A model generated the notes under the pieces. The model worked only from the letters and a program-made list of their open reading frames with translations, did no database searches and had not been told where the DNA came from. Below are positions 37,301 through 42,743 of a DNA stretch of 64,000 nucleotides, piece by piece (positions within the stretch are counted from its first letter, which is position 1; each line of letters opens with the position of its first letter). The stretch is taken from the NCBI RefSeq assembly GCF_964355755.1, contig NC_092671.1, forward strand, positions 33,871,304 to 33,935,303, given 5' to 3'. Made by a program: the position numbers and the translations under genes. The DNA is from Antedon mediterranea. Taxonomy: Eukaryota; Echinodermata; Crinoidea; Comatulida; Antedonidae.

Positions 37301-40227
37301 ACATGCAAAAGAGGGGTATATTTGAATAATCCTAAAAAATTAATTTCTTCACAAAAAAAAAAATTTAAAAAGCCTTTTCATGTAATTTTTCCAGATCTTT
37401 CTATTTCTGGTATTTTTTATCGCGTATACATTGCGCAATTTTGTGTAAATAGACACTTTCCCCGTTCGGGTCCAATTGGGTTTTTTATTTTGCTAGGGAG
37501 TCTGATCACGTGACATTTTTCACAATCACACTAGCAGCTGGCGATCTGTTATTTTGTCGCGATATTATTTTTGACGGGCGAAAAGTATATTGAAACATTC
37601 TGAATGTGACCCTATCATGTTTCATAGTGTAATAATGTGATTATGAGACTATTACTAAAATGTCAAATTTAACGAGATTTGAGAAAGACGGCTATATATT
37701 CAATAAAGCTAGGCCTAGGCCTACCAGATGCTGCGTGGCCTCTAGCTAGGCTGACAGCAGTGAAGTTTGTTCTGTTGAAACCCAACTTCGGCCTACCCAT
37801 GGGCCATGATAGGGTGCCTGAAAAGTTGATCGCTTTACTACTCTTGTTCTGTATAGGATTTTGTGTTTCACAATTCTTGTGAATGTGCGAGAAAACCCAG
37901 GAACGATAAATGGGGCGAAACGACCAAGAATTTTCAAACCCATGAATGCCATAGGCTTAGACAAAAATTCAAGGCTAGCTAGGCTGAGCAGACGGCTTAG
38001 CTAGGCCTAGGCCTAGCTTAAAGTTAATAAGCAATGATAAGATTAATTATGCTTTTGTTGTACATTGCAAATAATGAGGTTATACATGTAAATTATACTG
38101 ACATTTTTATCGTAAATATTACTTAGGCCTAAACAAATCGTATTAATTGTGTGTATAAAATTTATTCCCCATTTTTCGACACATAATTTACCAAAGGGGA
38201 GACAGTTCACCGGCGACTAAACGCGTCAGTCACTAAGTGTAACGCGTTTCGCGACGTATTGTAAACTAAGCCCCTAAGTTACTGAAAAAGTGTAATGTAT
38301 TAAAAAACACTATTTTCTAACTGATTTTTTAGAAATGGGTTTTTGAAAAATATTTCCGTGTTTTCCCTGTTTTTTTTTGTGTAATCAGTTTCAATTAAAC
38401 ATACTTAAACATAATATAAGCTGAGAAAGTCTGAGTGTAGCTCCACTTTAAGCAAATATAAAGTTATATAACAAATCAGAGCAGGGAAATTAAGATTAGG
38501 CCTGATCTTTTTTTTTACACGATCCTGGGTGTTTTTTTACGAGTTAAAGAGTGATCTGATAATAAAAAAATGTGTTTACTGATGGGTTGTTTGCAGAGAC
38601 CACAACGTCCATGACTACATCCAACCTCTTCCCAGTCATAGCTGAGATGGCTTTCTATTGAGTGACATAATTCCCACCAAACACTTTCCAGGTCATCAGC
38701 GTCATCAATAAAGTCAACTGGAGTACCATCAGTCCAATCTAGTTCTACATCAGTAAGCCTACCAAACGTTTGCGCCACTGCTACAAGACCAATAAAAACA
38801 CTACCGTGCCCCGAGTCTGCACACAGTCCTTTTACAAATTCATTCTCTGCATTAGAATGAATCGATATAGGCTGAGCACCAATTTCCTGGCAATTGCTGA
38901 CGTAATCATCATAATCATTGTTGTTGCACTCCATTGTGTAGCAGTTGCCTTGATAAGTATCTCCGGTACATGCTTCAGGGGACTCTGTAAAAGCAGTCAA
39001 GAGTTGATTCATATGTTTTTATTGTACGATAAACTTGTACCAAAGGTAATTAAAAGTTAAATGATTCAATATGAATATTTTTTTAACTTTTCAAATACAT
39101 CAATTTATTCGATTATTATATACAGTGATTGGAATTTGCTTTATAGGTATTGATTTGTCGAAGATCGTAATAATCAATAATCAAGAGGCAGTTCAGCCGA
39201 AGATGCTATATGTATCACAAATCGGATATCTTCTGTTATATTTATGTCTGTTTATAAACACCCTCAGATGGCAACCTAAGTATAATACCACGTTCTATAG
39301 TCTAGTTTAAAAGCATTTTAAATTATACCAAATGTGTTAAATGTTACAAGTTAACTTGTTTTATTTGAAGCCCTCACTTTTAAACTTTAAAAGTATATAA
39401 AAATTAAAAAATTAATATAACCACTTTTACGAACTTAAAATTACTGAAAACTTGCAAACTGCTCGGTTGCATGAGTTGTCTGTATAAATGTGTGAAATCC
39501 GTGTAACTCCTGAAAAGAACTCGTCTGATTCGTACAAGACAATTTTGTCAAGATTGTTATCAATATAGTCTAAAGCCGTTGAATCTGGAATAGATACTGA
39601 TGATCTACTTGCTTCGCCATCATTTAAAGTTATATAAACGTCGTCAGGGCAATTCGTTATGTTCGGGATTTCATCATCTGGTGAAAAAGCAGTTGTGATA
39701 ACTTGATTTTAGTTTGTTACAATACAAAATATATGATGTACTGTAGGCCTTCTTTAAGCACGTTGTAAATGATAGCAGCCTACGTTGTGTGTTTGTAATT
39801 GTATTTTTGCAGAGTGTGTCTGTTATAGGTATGGTTAATCCTTTAACTATTACAGATACAACTGATTTATACATTATAAATTGAAATAAATTTGGACGAA
39901 ATGTCCTACCAATAAATCTAATTGCTTGATTATATTATACTCTATGTATAAAAAAGAGTTTGAAAAATGAGAAATCAAATGAAATAAAGGTACCTGAAAT
40001 TATCACTTTGAATTTACATGTTGCTTCTTGGTTTCCATCATAACTCCTTGCTATGACTTCTACATTAGTTTTGCCAAATTCAAAATAACTTCCACTCTGA
40101 TGTGTAGAGGATGACTCATATCCGTCTGCAACTGTTACTTGCCAGTAGATACGTTTACGATTTGTTCCAAGATCTGCTGGCTCTCTTTGATTACCAGGAC
40201 AATTAGTAAAACGAACGGCCGCCATAC
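12622..40227 (-). CDS. Adhesion GPCR-like receptor: 14 HYR domains, C-type lectin domain, GAIN/GPS, 7TM, acidic tail (33 exons traced)
   Basis: Seen: 33 exons on the minus strand joined by AG/GT signals with matching phases; coding total about 5.87 kb (roughly 1,950 residues). Order: HYR, HYR, C-type lectin, 12 HYR, a region matching GAIN, GPS, seven helices of family B type and a Glu/Asp/Ser-rich tail. HYR exons are 234-261 nt and phase 1-1, as expected for shuffled modules. Known: HYR domains are immunoglobulin-like adhesion modules; GAIN domains self-cleave at the GPS; the freed end acts as a tethered agonist; the 7TM couples to G proteins. Inference: a surface recognition or adhesion receptor. 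The 5' end is incomplete: no signal peptide was found upstream of 40227. Introns are full of transposons but no coding exon looks broken. Weak spots: the donor of exon 2 and the exact end of exon 15. Confidence 0.85.
13260..13304 (-). CDS. Receptor exon 32: short acidic tail exon
   Basis: 45 nt, phase 1-1. VIEDESHVESGNMEN. Acceptor TGAATTGCAG, donor GTAATT. Confidence 0.65.
13668..13743. repeat. Short inverted repeat
   Basis: AATATTTCATTTGTTGAAAG and CTTTCAACTCATGAAATATT form an imperfect hairpin with a loop of about 25 nt in receptor intron 31. Possibly a small MITE core. Confidence 0.5.
14117..14179 (-). CDS. Receptor exon 31: short acidic tail exon
   Basis: 63 nt, phase 1-1. DNESNTEFFEEQGQSVTELD, then K. 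Acceptor TTTGAACAG, donor GTAAAA. Confidence 0.65.
14492..14528 (-). CDS. Receptor exon 30: short tail exon
   Basis: 37 nt, phase 0-1. GSESSIGIDIGT. A close copy with the same length and splice signals is at 51335-51371. Confidence 0.7.
14696..14761 (-). CDS. Receptor exon 29: membrane-proximal tail
   Basis: 66 nt, phase 0-0. MREVRRINRKMLTRSSPSD, then TKL. The E-V-R after TM7 is characteristic of adhesion GPCR tails. Confidence 0.75.
15233..15392 (-). CDS. Receptor exon 28: TM6-TM7
   Basis: 160 nt, phase 2-0. CFLSLFFIFTWMFAVMADD (TM6, with the T-W of the T-W-x-x-G motif), then YLFWLMFSLLFASNGIFVAL and YCYFSYE (TM7). Its donor GTAGGCCTA overlaps a TAGGCCTA palindrome. Confidence 0.87.
15628..15710 (-). 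CDS. Receptor exon 27: TM5 end and third intracellular loop
   Basis: 83 nt, phase 0-2. IRIIFIGIIFITKVDGKKRK, then EYLVAQV: the last turns of TM5 followed by a basic loop. Confidence 0.75.
15837..15903 (-). CDS. Receptor exon 26: ECL2-TM5
   Basis: 67 nt, phase 2-0. CWLKFETGSLVAFIFPAM, then TLIL. C-W-L and the F-x-x-P of TM5 match family B receptors; the Cys would pair with the TM3 Cys. Confidence 0.85.
16062..16095. repeat. (ATAAC)n microsatellite
   Basis: About seven ATAAC units directly after a TAGGCCTA palindrome, in receptor intron 25. Confidence 0.8.
16871..17094 (-). CDS. Receptor exon 25: TM3-TM4
   Basis: 224 nt, phase 0-2. ILCTTFGVLIHFFYMAILMW, then LIVECIYFYML (TM3, with the conserved Cys and the H-F-F-Y-M-A pattern), then PGYLICGWGGAACLSAIFFG (TM4, G-W-G kept but the usual following Pro missing). 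This exon first identified the family. Confidence 0.9.
17647..17755 (-). CDS. Receptor exon 24: TM2
   Basis: 109 nt, phase 2-0. VSVFIYCNLLVGALLLIVAF, then IISSETMDYS. N-L-L in place of the common N-L-x-x-S-L. Acceptor CTTTAG, donor GTACGT. Confidence 0.8.
18097..18200 (-). CDS. Receptor exon 23: TM1
   Basis: 104 nt, phase 0-2. LAERIGIYIICLISIIGCIY, then VLKVINFI: one hydrophobic helix just after the GPS, as in adhesion GPCRs. Confidence 0.8.
18714..18831 (-). CDS. Receptor exon 22: GPS autoproteolysis motif
   Basis: 118 nt, phase 2-0. KWSTLGC, then PVECRCEHTTTFGIFVPAE. The W-S-x-x-G-C and C-x-C-x-H-x-T pattern is diagnostic of the GPS. The cleavage triad is His-Thr-|-Thr, where His-Leu-|-Thr is usual; the catalytic His and the nucleophile Thr are kept. 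The tethered agonist would be TFGIFV. Confidence 0.88.
19551..19618 (-). CDS. Receptor exon 21: end of GAIN (C-x-F-W)
   Basis: 68 nt, phase 0-2. EKHEDKLYYKEHAVCSFWDE. The C-S-F-W-D matches the C-x-[FY]-W motif that begins the GPS. The split Ser codon joins to KWSTLGC in the next exon. Confidence 0.8.
19716..21431 (+). mobile_element. 5'-truncated L1/Tx1-type LINE inside receptor intron 20
   Basis: Flanked by the perfect 15-bp duplication AATGTATGAGATTAA (19701-19715 and 21432-21446) and ending in an A-rich tail (21424-21433). The coding remnant is the C-terminal part of an L1-like ORF2: 19776-20081 and 20388-20828 contain LCDKCINKVETEKHMLYKCS and WIWLKF, the usual C-terminal Cys/His motif. 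It is broken by stops and shifts. It resembles the C-terminal part of the 41270-46190 element. Opposite strand to the receptor gene. Confidence 0.85.
21734..21848 (-). CDS. Receptor exon 20: GAIN subdomain B
   Basis: 115 nt, phase 2-0. EYIVPVPYELASGLISCSVA, then SNTSKHSVAIDYSMELSI. The S-x-x-I-S and V-x-I-x-x-x-x-x-L pattern is that seen in GAIN domains just before the C-x-F-W segment. Donor GTAAGT. Confidence 0.75.
22300..22396 (-). CDS. Receptor exon 19: GAIN subdomain B
   Basis: 97 nt, phase 1-2. TASIIVTFFERATFEESEG, then HEKSFVTFDQNDG. Beta-strand character. Donor GTACGT. Confidence 0.7.
22971..23126 (-). CDS. Receptor exon 18: GAIN subdomain
   Basis: 156 nt, phase 1-1. ASNVELVKQKVWSFHFQPKG, then DSEKDNAKKIDNNDKGFLRV: typical of the start of the GAIN beta subdomain. 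Acceptor GATTACAG, donor GTATAA. Confidence 0.7.
23454..23565 (-). CDS. Receptor exon 17: GAIN subdomain A
   Basis: 112 nt, phase 0-1. NMAKQIGIILASEKILTE, then IATKDSYLNITWKRSSKIV. Found because exons 16 and 18 have incompatible phases without it; its length (3n+1) restores the frame. Confidence 0.7.
24378..24551 (-). CDS. Receptor exon 16: start of GAIN region
   Basis: 174 nt, phase 0-0. Acidic, helix-prone sequence (LTETEIDDLEITLLLMAE, then TTELIGNREPDIMTE), as expected for the helical GAIN subdomain A. Acceptor CCAACAG, donor GTAAGA. Confidence 0.7.
24755..25026 (-). CDS. Receptor exon 15: last HYR domain, no cysteines
   Basis: Starts in phase 1 and must end in phase 0. VPYFTNFTEDIQVFL, THNPGDVFPVGITEVTYTA, then MVTYTFTVRIRIAFTDLR. 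Both canonical cysteines are lost. Two in-frame donors are possible: GTAATG (exon end 24761) or GTATGG (exon end 24755); I cannot choose between them. Confidence 0.75.
25217..25462 (-). CDS. Receptor exon 14: HYR domain
   Basis: 246 nt, phase 1-1. KPYFKNCTLDFEV, NPGDLFPLYDTLVTYTA and LCQFTITVNG. Both cysteines present. A 206-bp MITE lies in the intron between exons 13 and 14. Confidence 0.85.
25572..25777. mobile_element. 206-bp MITE with about 40-bp inverted repeats
   Basis: The left end AAGCCTGTTTTCCTGTCGAC and the right end, its reverse complement, extend inward through GTTATTCGA-GCTATCGTT. No ORF. Lies between receptor exons 13 and 14. Confidence 0.8.
25899..26141 (-). CDS. Receptor exon 13: HYR domain
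   Basis: 243 nt, phase 1-1. PPLFIYCPVNIKTS, NHIPGDVFRLGVTTVMYKA and DCQFNITVIG. Both cysteines present. Confidence 0.85.
26394..26639 (-). CDS. Receptor exon 12: HYR domain without cysteines
   Basis: 246 nt, phase 1-1. DPVFYNLTSNITVLTET, NHRPGDIFYFGETDVTYTA and QWYTFSILVLG. Both canonical cysteines replaced (Leu and Tyr). Several N-glycosylation sequons (NLT, NIT). Confidence 0.8.
26937..27182 (-). CDS. Receptor exon 11: HYR domain without cysteines
   Basis: 246 nt, phase 1-1. IPSFSSQPEDILVVTD, THQPQTTFHIGNTTVTYW and EFSFKITVLG. Neither canonical cysteine is kept; the fold core is. Confidence 0.8.
27250..27292. repeat. (AT)n microsatellite
   Basis: About 20 AT units at the left edge of the tRNA-containing repeat block. 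A matching (AT)n of about 28 units (28244-28300) closes the block on the right. Confidence 0.85.
27695..27766 (+). tRNA. tRNA-like gene, anticodon TGT (Thr-type), copy 1
   Basis: 72 nt, followed by a TTTTT pol III terminator. Box A-like GTGGTCTAGTGGTA and box B GGTTCGAATCC. Anticodon stem CTCGC/GCGAG with loop CCTGTAA: anticodon TGT, but C at position 33 where T is nearly universal. The body resembles animal tRNA-Pro. The acceptor stem has two mismatches (GGCACTG against CAGAGAC), and the T stem has one A-C. Could be a tRNA pseudogene or repeat-derived copy. Confidence 0.55.
28062..28133 (+). tRNA. tRNA-like gene, anticodon TGT (Thr-type), copy 2
   Basis: Identical to copy 1 except A to T in the acceptor stem (GGCTCTG), which restores one base pair with the 3' strand and leaves a single mismatch. 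Same loop and TTTTT terminator. The better folded of the two; function unproven because of C33. Confidence 0.58.
28560..28950. repeat. Minisatellite array 1 (TTACAGTA-type)
   Basis: Imperfect repeats built from CATTACAGTACAGTATATC and TTGCATTTACAGTATCAT. Open in several frames, which produces long false ORFs. Same units as array 2. Confidence 0.85.
29264..29640. repeat. 77-bp tandem repeat, about five copies
   Basis: The unit contains GCTGAAGCAGAAAGGAAATA and TGAAGTTAATAAATTGTG. Copy starts near 29332, 29409, 29486, 29504 and 29581 give a 77-bp period with one 18-bp partial duplication. Confidence 0.85.
30200..30610. repeat. Minisatellite array 2 (TTACAGTA-type)
   Basis: Same unit as array 1, with a remnant at 31838-31880. 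Both arrays lie in receptor intron 10. It ends at a small hairpin (CTAGATGGTACGC and its complement, 30611-30647). Confidence 0.85.
31603..31810. repeat. Dispersed repeat, copy A
   Basis: Matches 53410-53612 in inverse orientation: AAATCGTTGAAC, CGTTTTAATCGTCAATAACT, GGGTTACATCAGGTGGTTAA and TTTTGCCCTTACGTAAATTT. Family unknown. Confidence 0.7.
32280..32528 (-). CDS. Receptor exon 10: HYR domain with relocated cysteines
   Basis: 249 nt, phase 1-1. PIFFNGPSNMMINT and YAVTTFYIAIIG show that the two usual cysteines are missing. A different pair is present in the core (TINCTHVPG and HTVNCVAADGAGN). Followed by a large repeat-filled intron of about 5.1 kb. Confidence 0.8.
32686..32931 (-). CDS. 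Receptor exon 9: HYR domain
   Basis: 246 nt, phase 1-1. Begins NESPVFSNCPTNI and ends QCGFSITIVG, with an FRLGIHEVFYLATDSS core. Both canonical cysteines present. Confidence 0.85.
33036..33281 (-). CDS. Receptor exon 8: HYR domain
   Basis: 246 nt, phase 1-1. PPVFTNCHSDIVVNT, TDNSLIDPVIDNATL, YPIGETSIEFTATDNSGN and ATCEFKVTVIG. Textbook HYR. Confidence 0.87.
33503..33748 (-). CDS. Receptor exon 7: HYR domain
   Basis: 246 nt, phase 1-1. PPTVGFCPDVVEG, FSDNSGVPPSVTSTH, FPLGDTTVTVTATDEGG and MQCQFIVRLEG. Both canonical cysteines present. Confidence 0.85.
33884..34126 (-). CDS. Receptor exon 6: HYR domain
   Basis: 243 nt, phase 1-1. PPVIACSTEITDL, ASDNVGVTSFSCDQSG, MPIGVSTITCTATDAANN and QCTYDVSVTG. 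Four cysteines, the classical HYR pattern. Confidence 0.85.
34364..34624 (-). CDS. Receptor exon 5: divergent HYR domain
   Basis: 261 nt, phase 1-1. SSPECTDESHNLPSG, then DYICPGDVVGVGTYTVQLYV and GCRYDVTVIG. Extra cysteines (NSC, YIC, WCTYTGC) suggest additional disulfides. A LINE fragment (34654-36065, opposite strand) sits in the intron before it. Confidence 0.75.
34654..36065 (+). mobile_element. Decayed non-LTR retrotransposon in receptor intron 4
   Basis: Reverse-transcriptase pieces in order: GNYRPIALACVASKLLES, YCCFLDASKALDKVNHW, VRQGGVMSPLLYNVYTDPL, LSFADDLVLLAPS, then the C-terminal part to 35944. Broken by a deletion near 34862 and stops at about 35408 and 35632. Ends with an AATAAAAAGATAAATGAAT tail. 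Nearly the same sequence as 51546-52560, which is in the opposite orientation. Clade not resolved. Confidence 0.88.
36474..36731 (-). CDS. Receptor exon 4: HYR domain
   Basis: 258 nt, phase 1-1. ESSCPENIITET, then SSHQPGDNFLLGVTLVEI and TGYCKFSVYVDG. Both cysteines present. A longer linker (GTSSSPDFGSAF) leads in. Separated from exon 3 by a TTAA-flanked transposon. Confidence 0.8.
37131..38447. mobile_element. 1.3-kb DNA transposon flanked by TTAA (Kolobok/piggyBac-like, non-autonomous)
   Basis: Inverted ends AGTGGAGCTCCAC and, reversed, AGTGGAGCTACAC, each bordered by TTAA (37127-37130 and 38448-38451). TTAA duplications are typical of piggyBac and Kolobok. No transposase ORF. Rich in TAGGCCTA inside (37707-37740, 37979-38010). 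Lies between receptor exons 3 and 4. Confidence 0.78.
38580..38984 (-). CDS. Receptor exon 3: C-type lectin-like domain
   Basis: 405 nt, phase 1-1, one whole CTLD in one exon. Visible: CTGDTYQGNCYTM, NCQEIGAQPISIHSNAENEF, SVFIGLV, LDWTDGTPVDF, SVWWELCH and, at the C-terminus, DWEEVGCSHGRCGLCK. The pattern matches the CTLD fold (WIGL-like VFIGL, W-T-D-G-T-P-V and paired C-terminal cysteines). The usual EPN/QPD and WND sugar-binding motifs are not clear, so calcium-dependent sugar binding is uncertain. Confidence 0.85.
39435..39677 (-). CDS. Receptor exon 2: HYR domain, weak donor
   Basis: Starts DDEIPNITNCPDDVYITL and ends NRAVCKFSVIL. The donor that keeps phase 1 is GTTCGT, a poor match; the nearby GTAAAA would break the frame. 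The domain core is less regular than in its neighbours. Confidence 0.65.
39994..40227 (-). CDS. Receptor exon 1 (first seen): HYR domain
   Basis: 234 nt, phase 1-1. Contains FTNCPGN near the start and ATCKFKVIISG at the end, so both HYR cysteines are present; FEFGKTNVEVIARSYDGNQ is the usual G-x-T-x-V core. Acceptor TTTTTAAAG, donor GTACCT. An upstream exon must exist. Confidence 0.8.
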
Positions 40228-41329
40228 CTTTAAAAATGTGTAAAGTTGTATAAGGGTAACATCTGTCCAAAAGTAAGAAGGTGTATTGTATTAAAACAGC
40301 ATTTTTACTTCTTTTTTTATAGTATCAATTATAGTAGGCCTTTACAGAATTTCGCAATAAAATATAACCCAAATAAACTAATGCATGAGAAGTTGGATAC
40401 TGGAAAAACATAAAACATAATTCTTATTATAATAGTCACGTGCAAACCCCATGGTTTACCTAGAATATCAAAAGGTACTTACATAACTGACATGTTTTAA
40501 ACAGCAACAAGATCTGTGTAATAAATAAATAAATGATTATTACATTCTAAATTGATCTGAATCCATGTTTGTATTGTACTTTTACTGAGGTTTAAATTAT
40601 ATTTTGTAATATTTATTTTTAATCGTTTATACGAATTTTGCATTAATTTCACTTTATTTAGCAATTTCAAACCATTAAAATTTAGCATTTGATAAGTACA
40701 CTATAATCTTATAATGCAATATATATCATTGTACAATTATTATACCAAATCTCAATTTGTAATACTAAATGTAAATCTTTATACCGTTGTAGGTTCCGTA
40801 ATATAAATTTTCTCTGACTACTTAATTGTGTTATATTTAGATTTTAACACAATATCAACATATTTTGTACAATATAATCTATTAACCTATTGACCACAGA
40901 CTGCTGTGTAATATCATTTATATGTCTATTGTTCATCATACATTGTCAACTAAACTATATCATAGGTCAACATGGATCTATCAATAGGGAGGTTTTGCAA
41001 TCTTACGAATACGATAACGACAACGGATACGTCACGCACAGGTATTCGTTTTTCGTAATCCAGTAAAAATCTGTTTCGCATGGCAACAAAATATTGAGGG
41101 CGCCGTCCAAAATATGACTGCGGTAAATTTGAGCGAAGTGCAGATACGTGTTGCTTGGTGCTTGGCTGCCTAGGCCTAGCGTAACATCAAAGCGAGTGAA
41201 GACTTTAAAAACTGCTATTTATCAAAATTGACCTGGCATTTTAGTAAATTACTTTAGTAAATTACTTTCTTTTTTTTTTTTTTTTTTCAATAACTTTTAT
41301 TTTCTCCTTTTATCAAAAACATTACACTC

Positions 41330-42445
41330 AACAGAACGTAACAAAACGGAAAACCAAAGACGTTTGAGGACGTCGCATTATCTCAATCGTCATTCTCTTT
41401 TTTCATTATCTCTTTCAATGTTTGATATACTGTACCACAAATACCTCATCATAATCATTTCTTAAGTTAAACCAGGCTATAATAACCCCTTGTCAATAAT
41501 GATTACCAAGTTTTGCATTTTCAACTCTTATTCCTTAATTTAGTTTACAATACGTTTTTGATATGGACATTATACTTATTTCAATTTTTTGCAATATTAT
41601 TCTCCACAGTTTCAGAAAAGAAGAAAGAAAATCAAAGACGAGTGAGGACGTCACATTATAATATTTGATTAAATCACTATACCTCATCATAATCATTTCT
41701 TAATTTAAACCAGGCTATTATAACATATTAACAATAATAGTTACAAAGTTTTGCATTATCTACTCCTATACCTTGATTTGGTTTACAAAGTCAAATTCTT
41801 TTTCCCATAACCATAATTCACCAAAACAATATAAGAGAAATAAATTGTCAAATTTTACTAATGCGTTACAATGAATTATTTCAGTTGCTTATGGGTGTAT
41901 TTCATTCAATTGTCGTTATCTCTTTCTAATACTGGTTCCTATTTTTTAATATGGACATTATATTTATTTTTAATTTTTGCGATATTATTCTCCACAGTTT
42001 CTGTAAAGAGTACCCATCTTTTAAAGTGAATGAAGTTAAGAATAATTTCATTTATCTTGCATTTATATATATATCTCTTAGCAAGAAGTAAAATCATATT
42101 AACAAAAGTTGAATATTTATATTTTTAAAAAAATACCAAAACATATGTCTATATTATTTAATCTAATAGTGATGTCTAATTTCCTGAACCAATAAAACAC
42201 ATCATCCCACAATTTAGAAGTTTTCTCGCCAGATCGTATTAGAAATTCTACTGTTTTTTGTTTTTTTTTTTCCTTACCACAAATAGAACATTTATCATCT
42301 TGAACCAGGCCAATTCTGTGCAGTAACTTATTTGTGAAAAGAATTATATGTATAAATCTGAACTGCAGGAATCGTGTTTTAGTGTCAGGATTACATTCGT
42401 AAGGCATCCTATAAATTAAACTCCAATCAACATTAAAAAGATCAG
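41330..42445 (-). repeat. Duplicated LINE 3' segments
   Basis: 41620-42430 repeats 42450-43250 head to tail; a shorter third piece lies at 41335-41510. The duplicated unit includes the ORF2 C-terminus (a broken copy at 42117-42407, related to 42950-43230) and the TTTAAACCAGGCTAT stretch that also occurs in the intact ORF near 43680. Confidence 0.8.
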
Positions 42446-42743
42446 AAAAGGAAAAGAAGAAGAAAGAAAATCAAAGACGTGTGAGGACGTCACATTATAA
42501 TATTTGATTAAATCACCATACCTCATCATAATCATTTCTTAATTTAAACCAGGCTATTATAACATATTAACAATAATAGTTACAAAGTTTTGCATTATCA
42601 ACTCCTATACCTTGATTTGGCTTACAAAGTCAAATTCTTTCTCCCATATACATAATTCACCAAAACAATATAAGAGAAATAAATTGTCAAATTTACTAAG
42701 GCGTTACAATGAATTATTTCATTTGCTTATGGGTGTATTTCAT

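Noticed and set aside
40497-40688. Minus ORF upstream of the first HYR exon as a candidate signal-peptide exon
   Set aside because: No hydrophobic leader and no donor in phase 1; the real first exon remains unfound.
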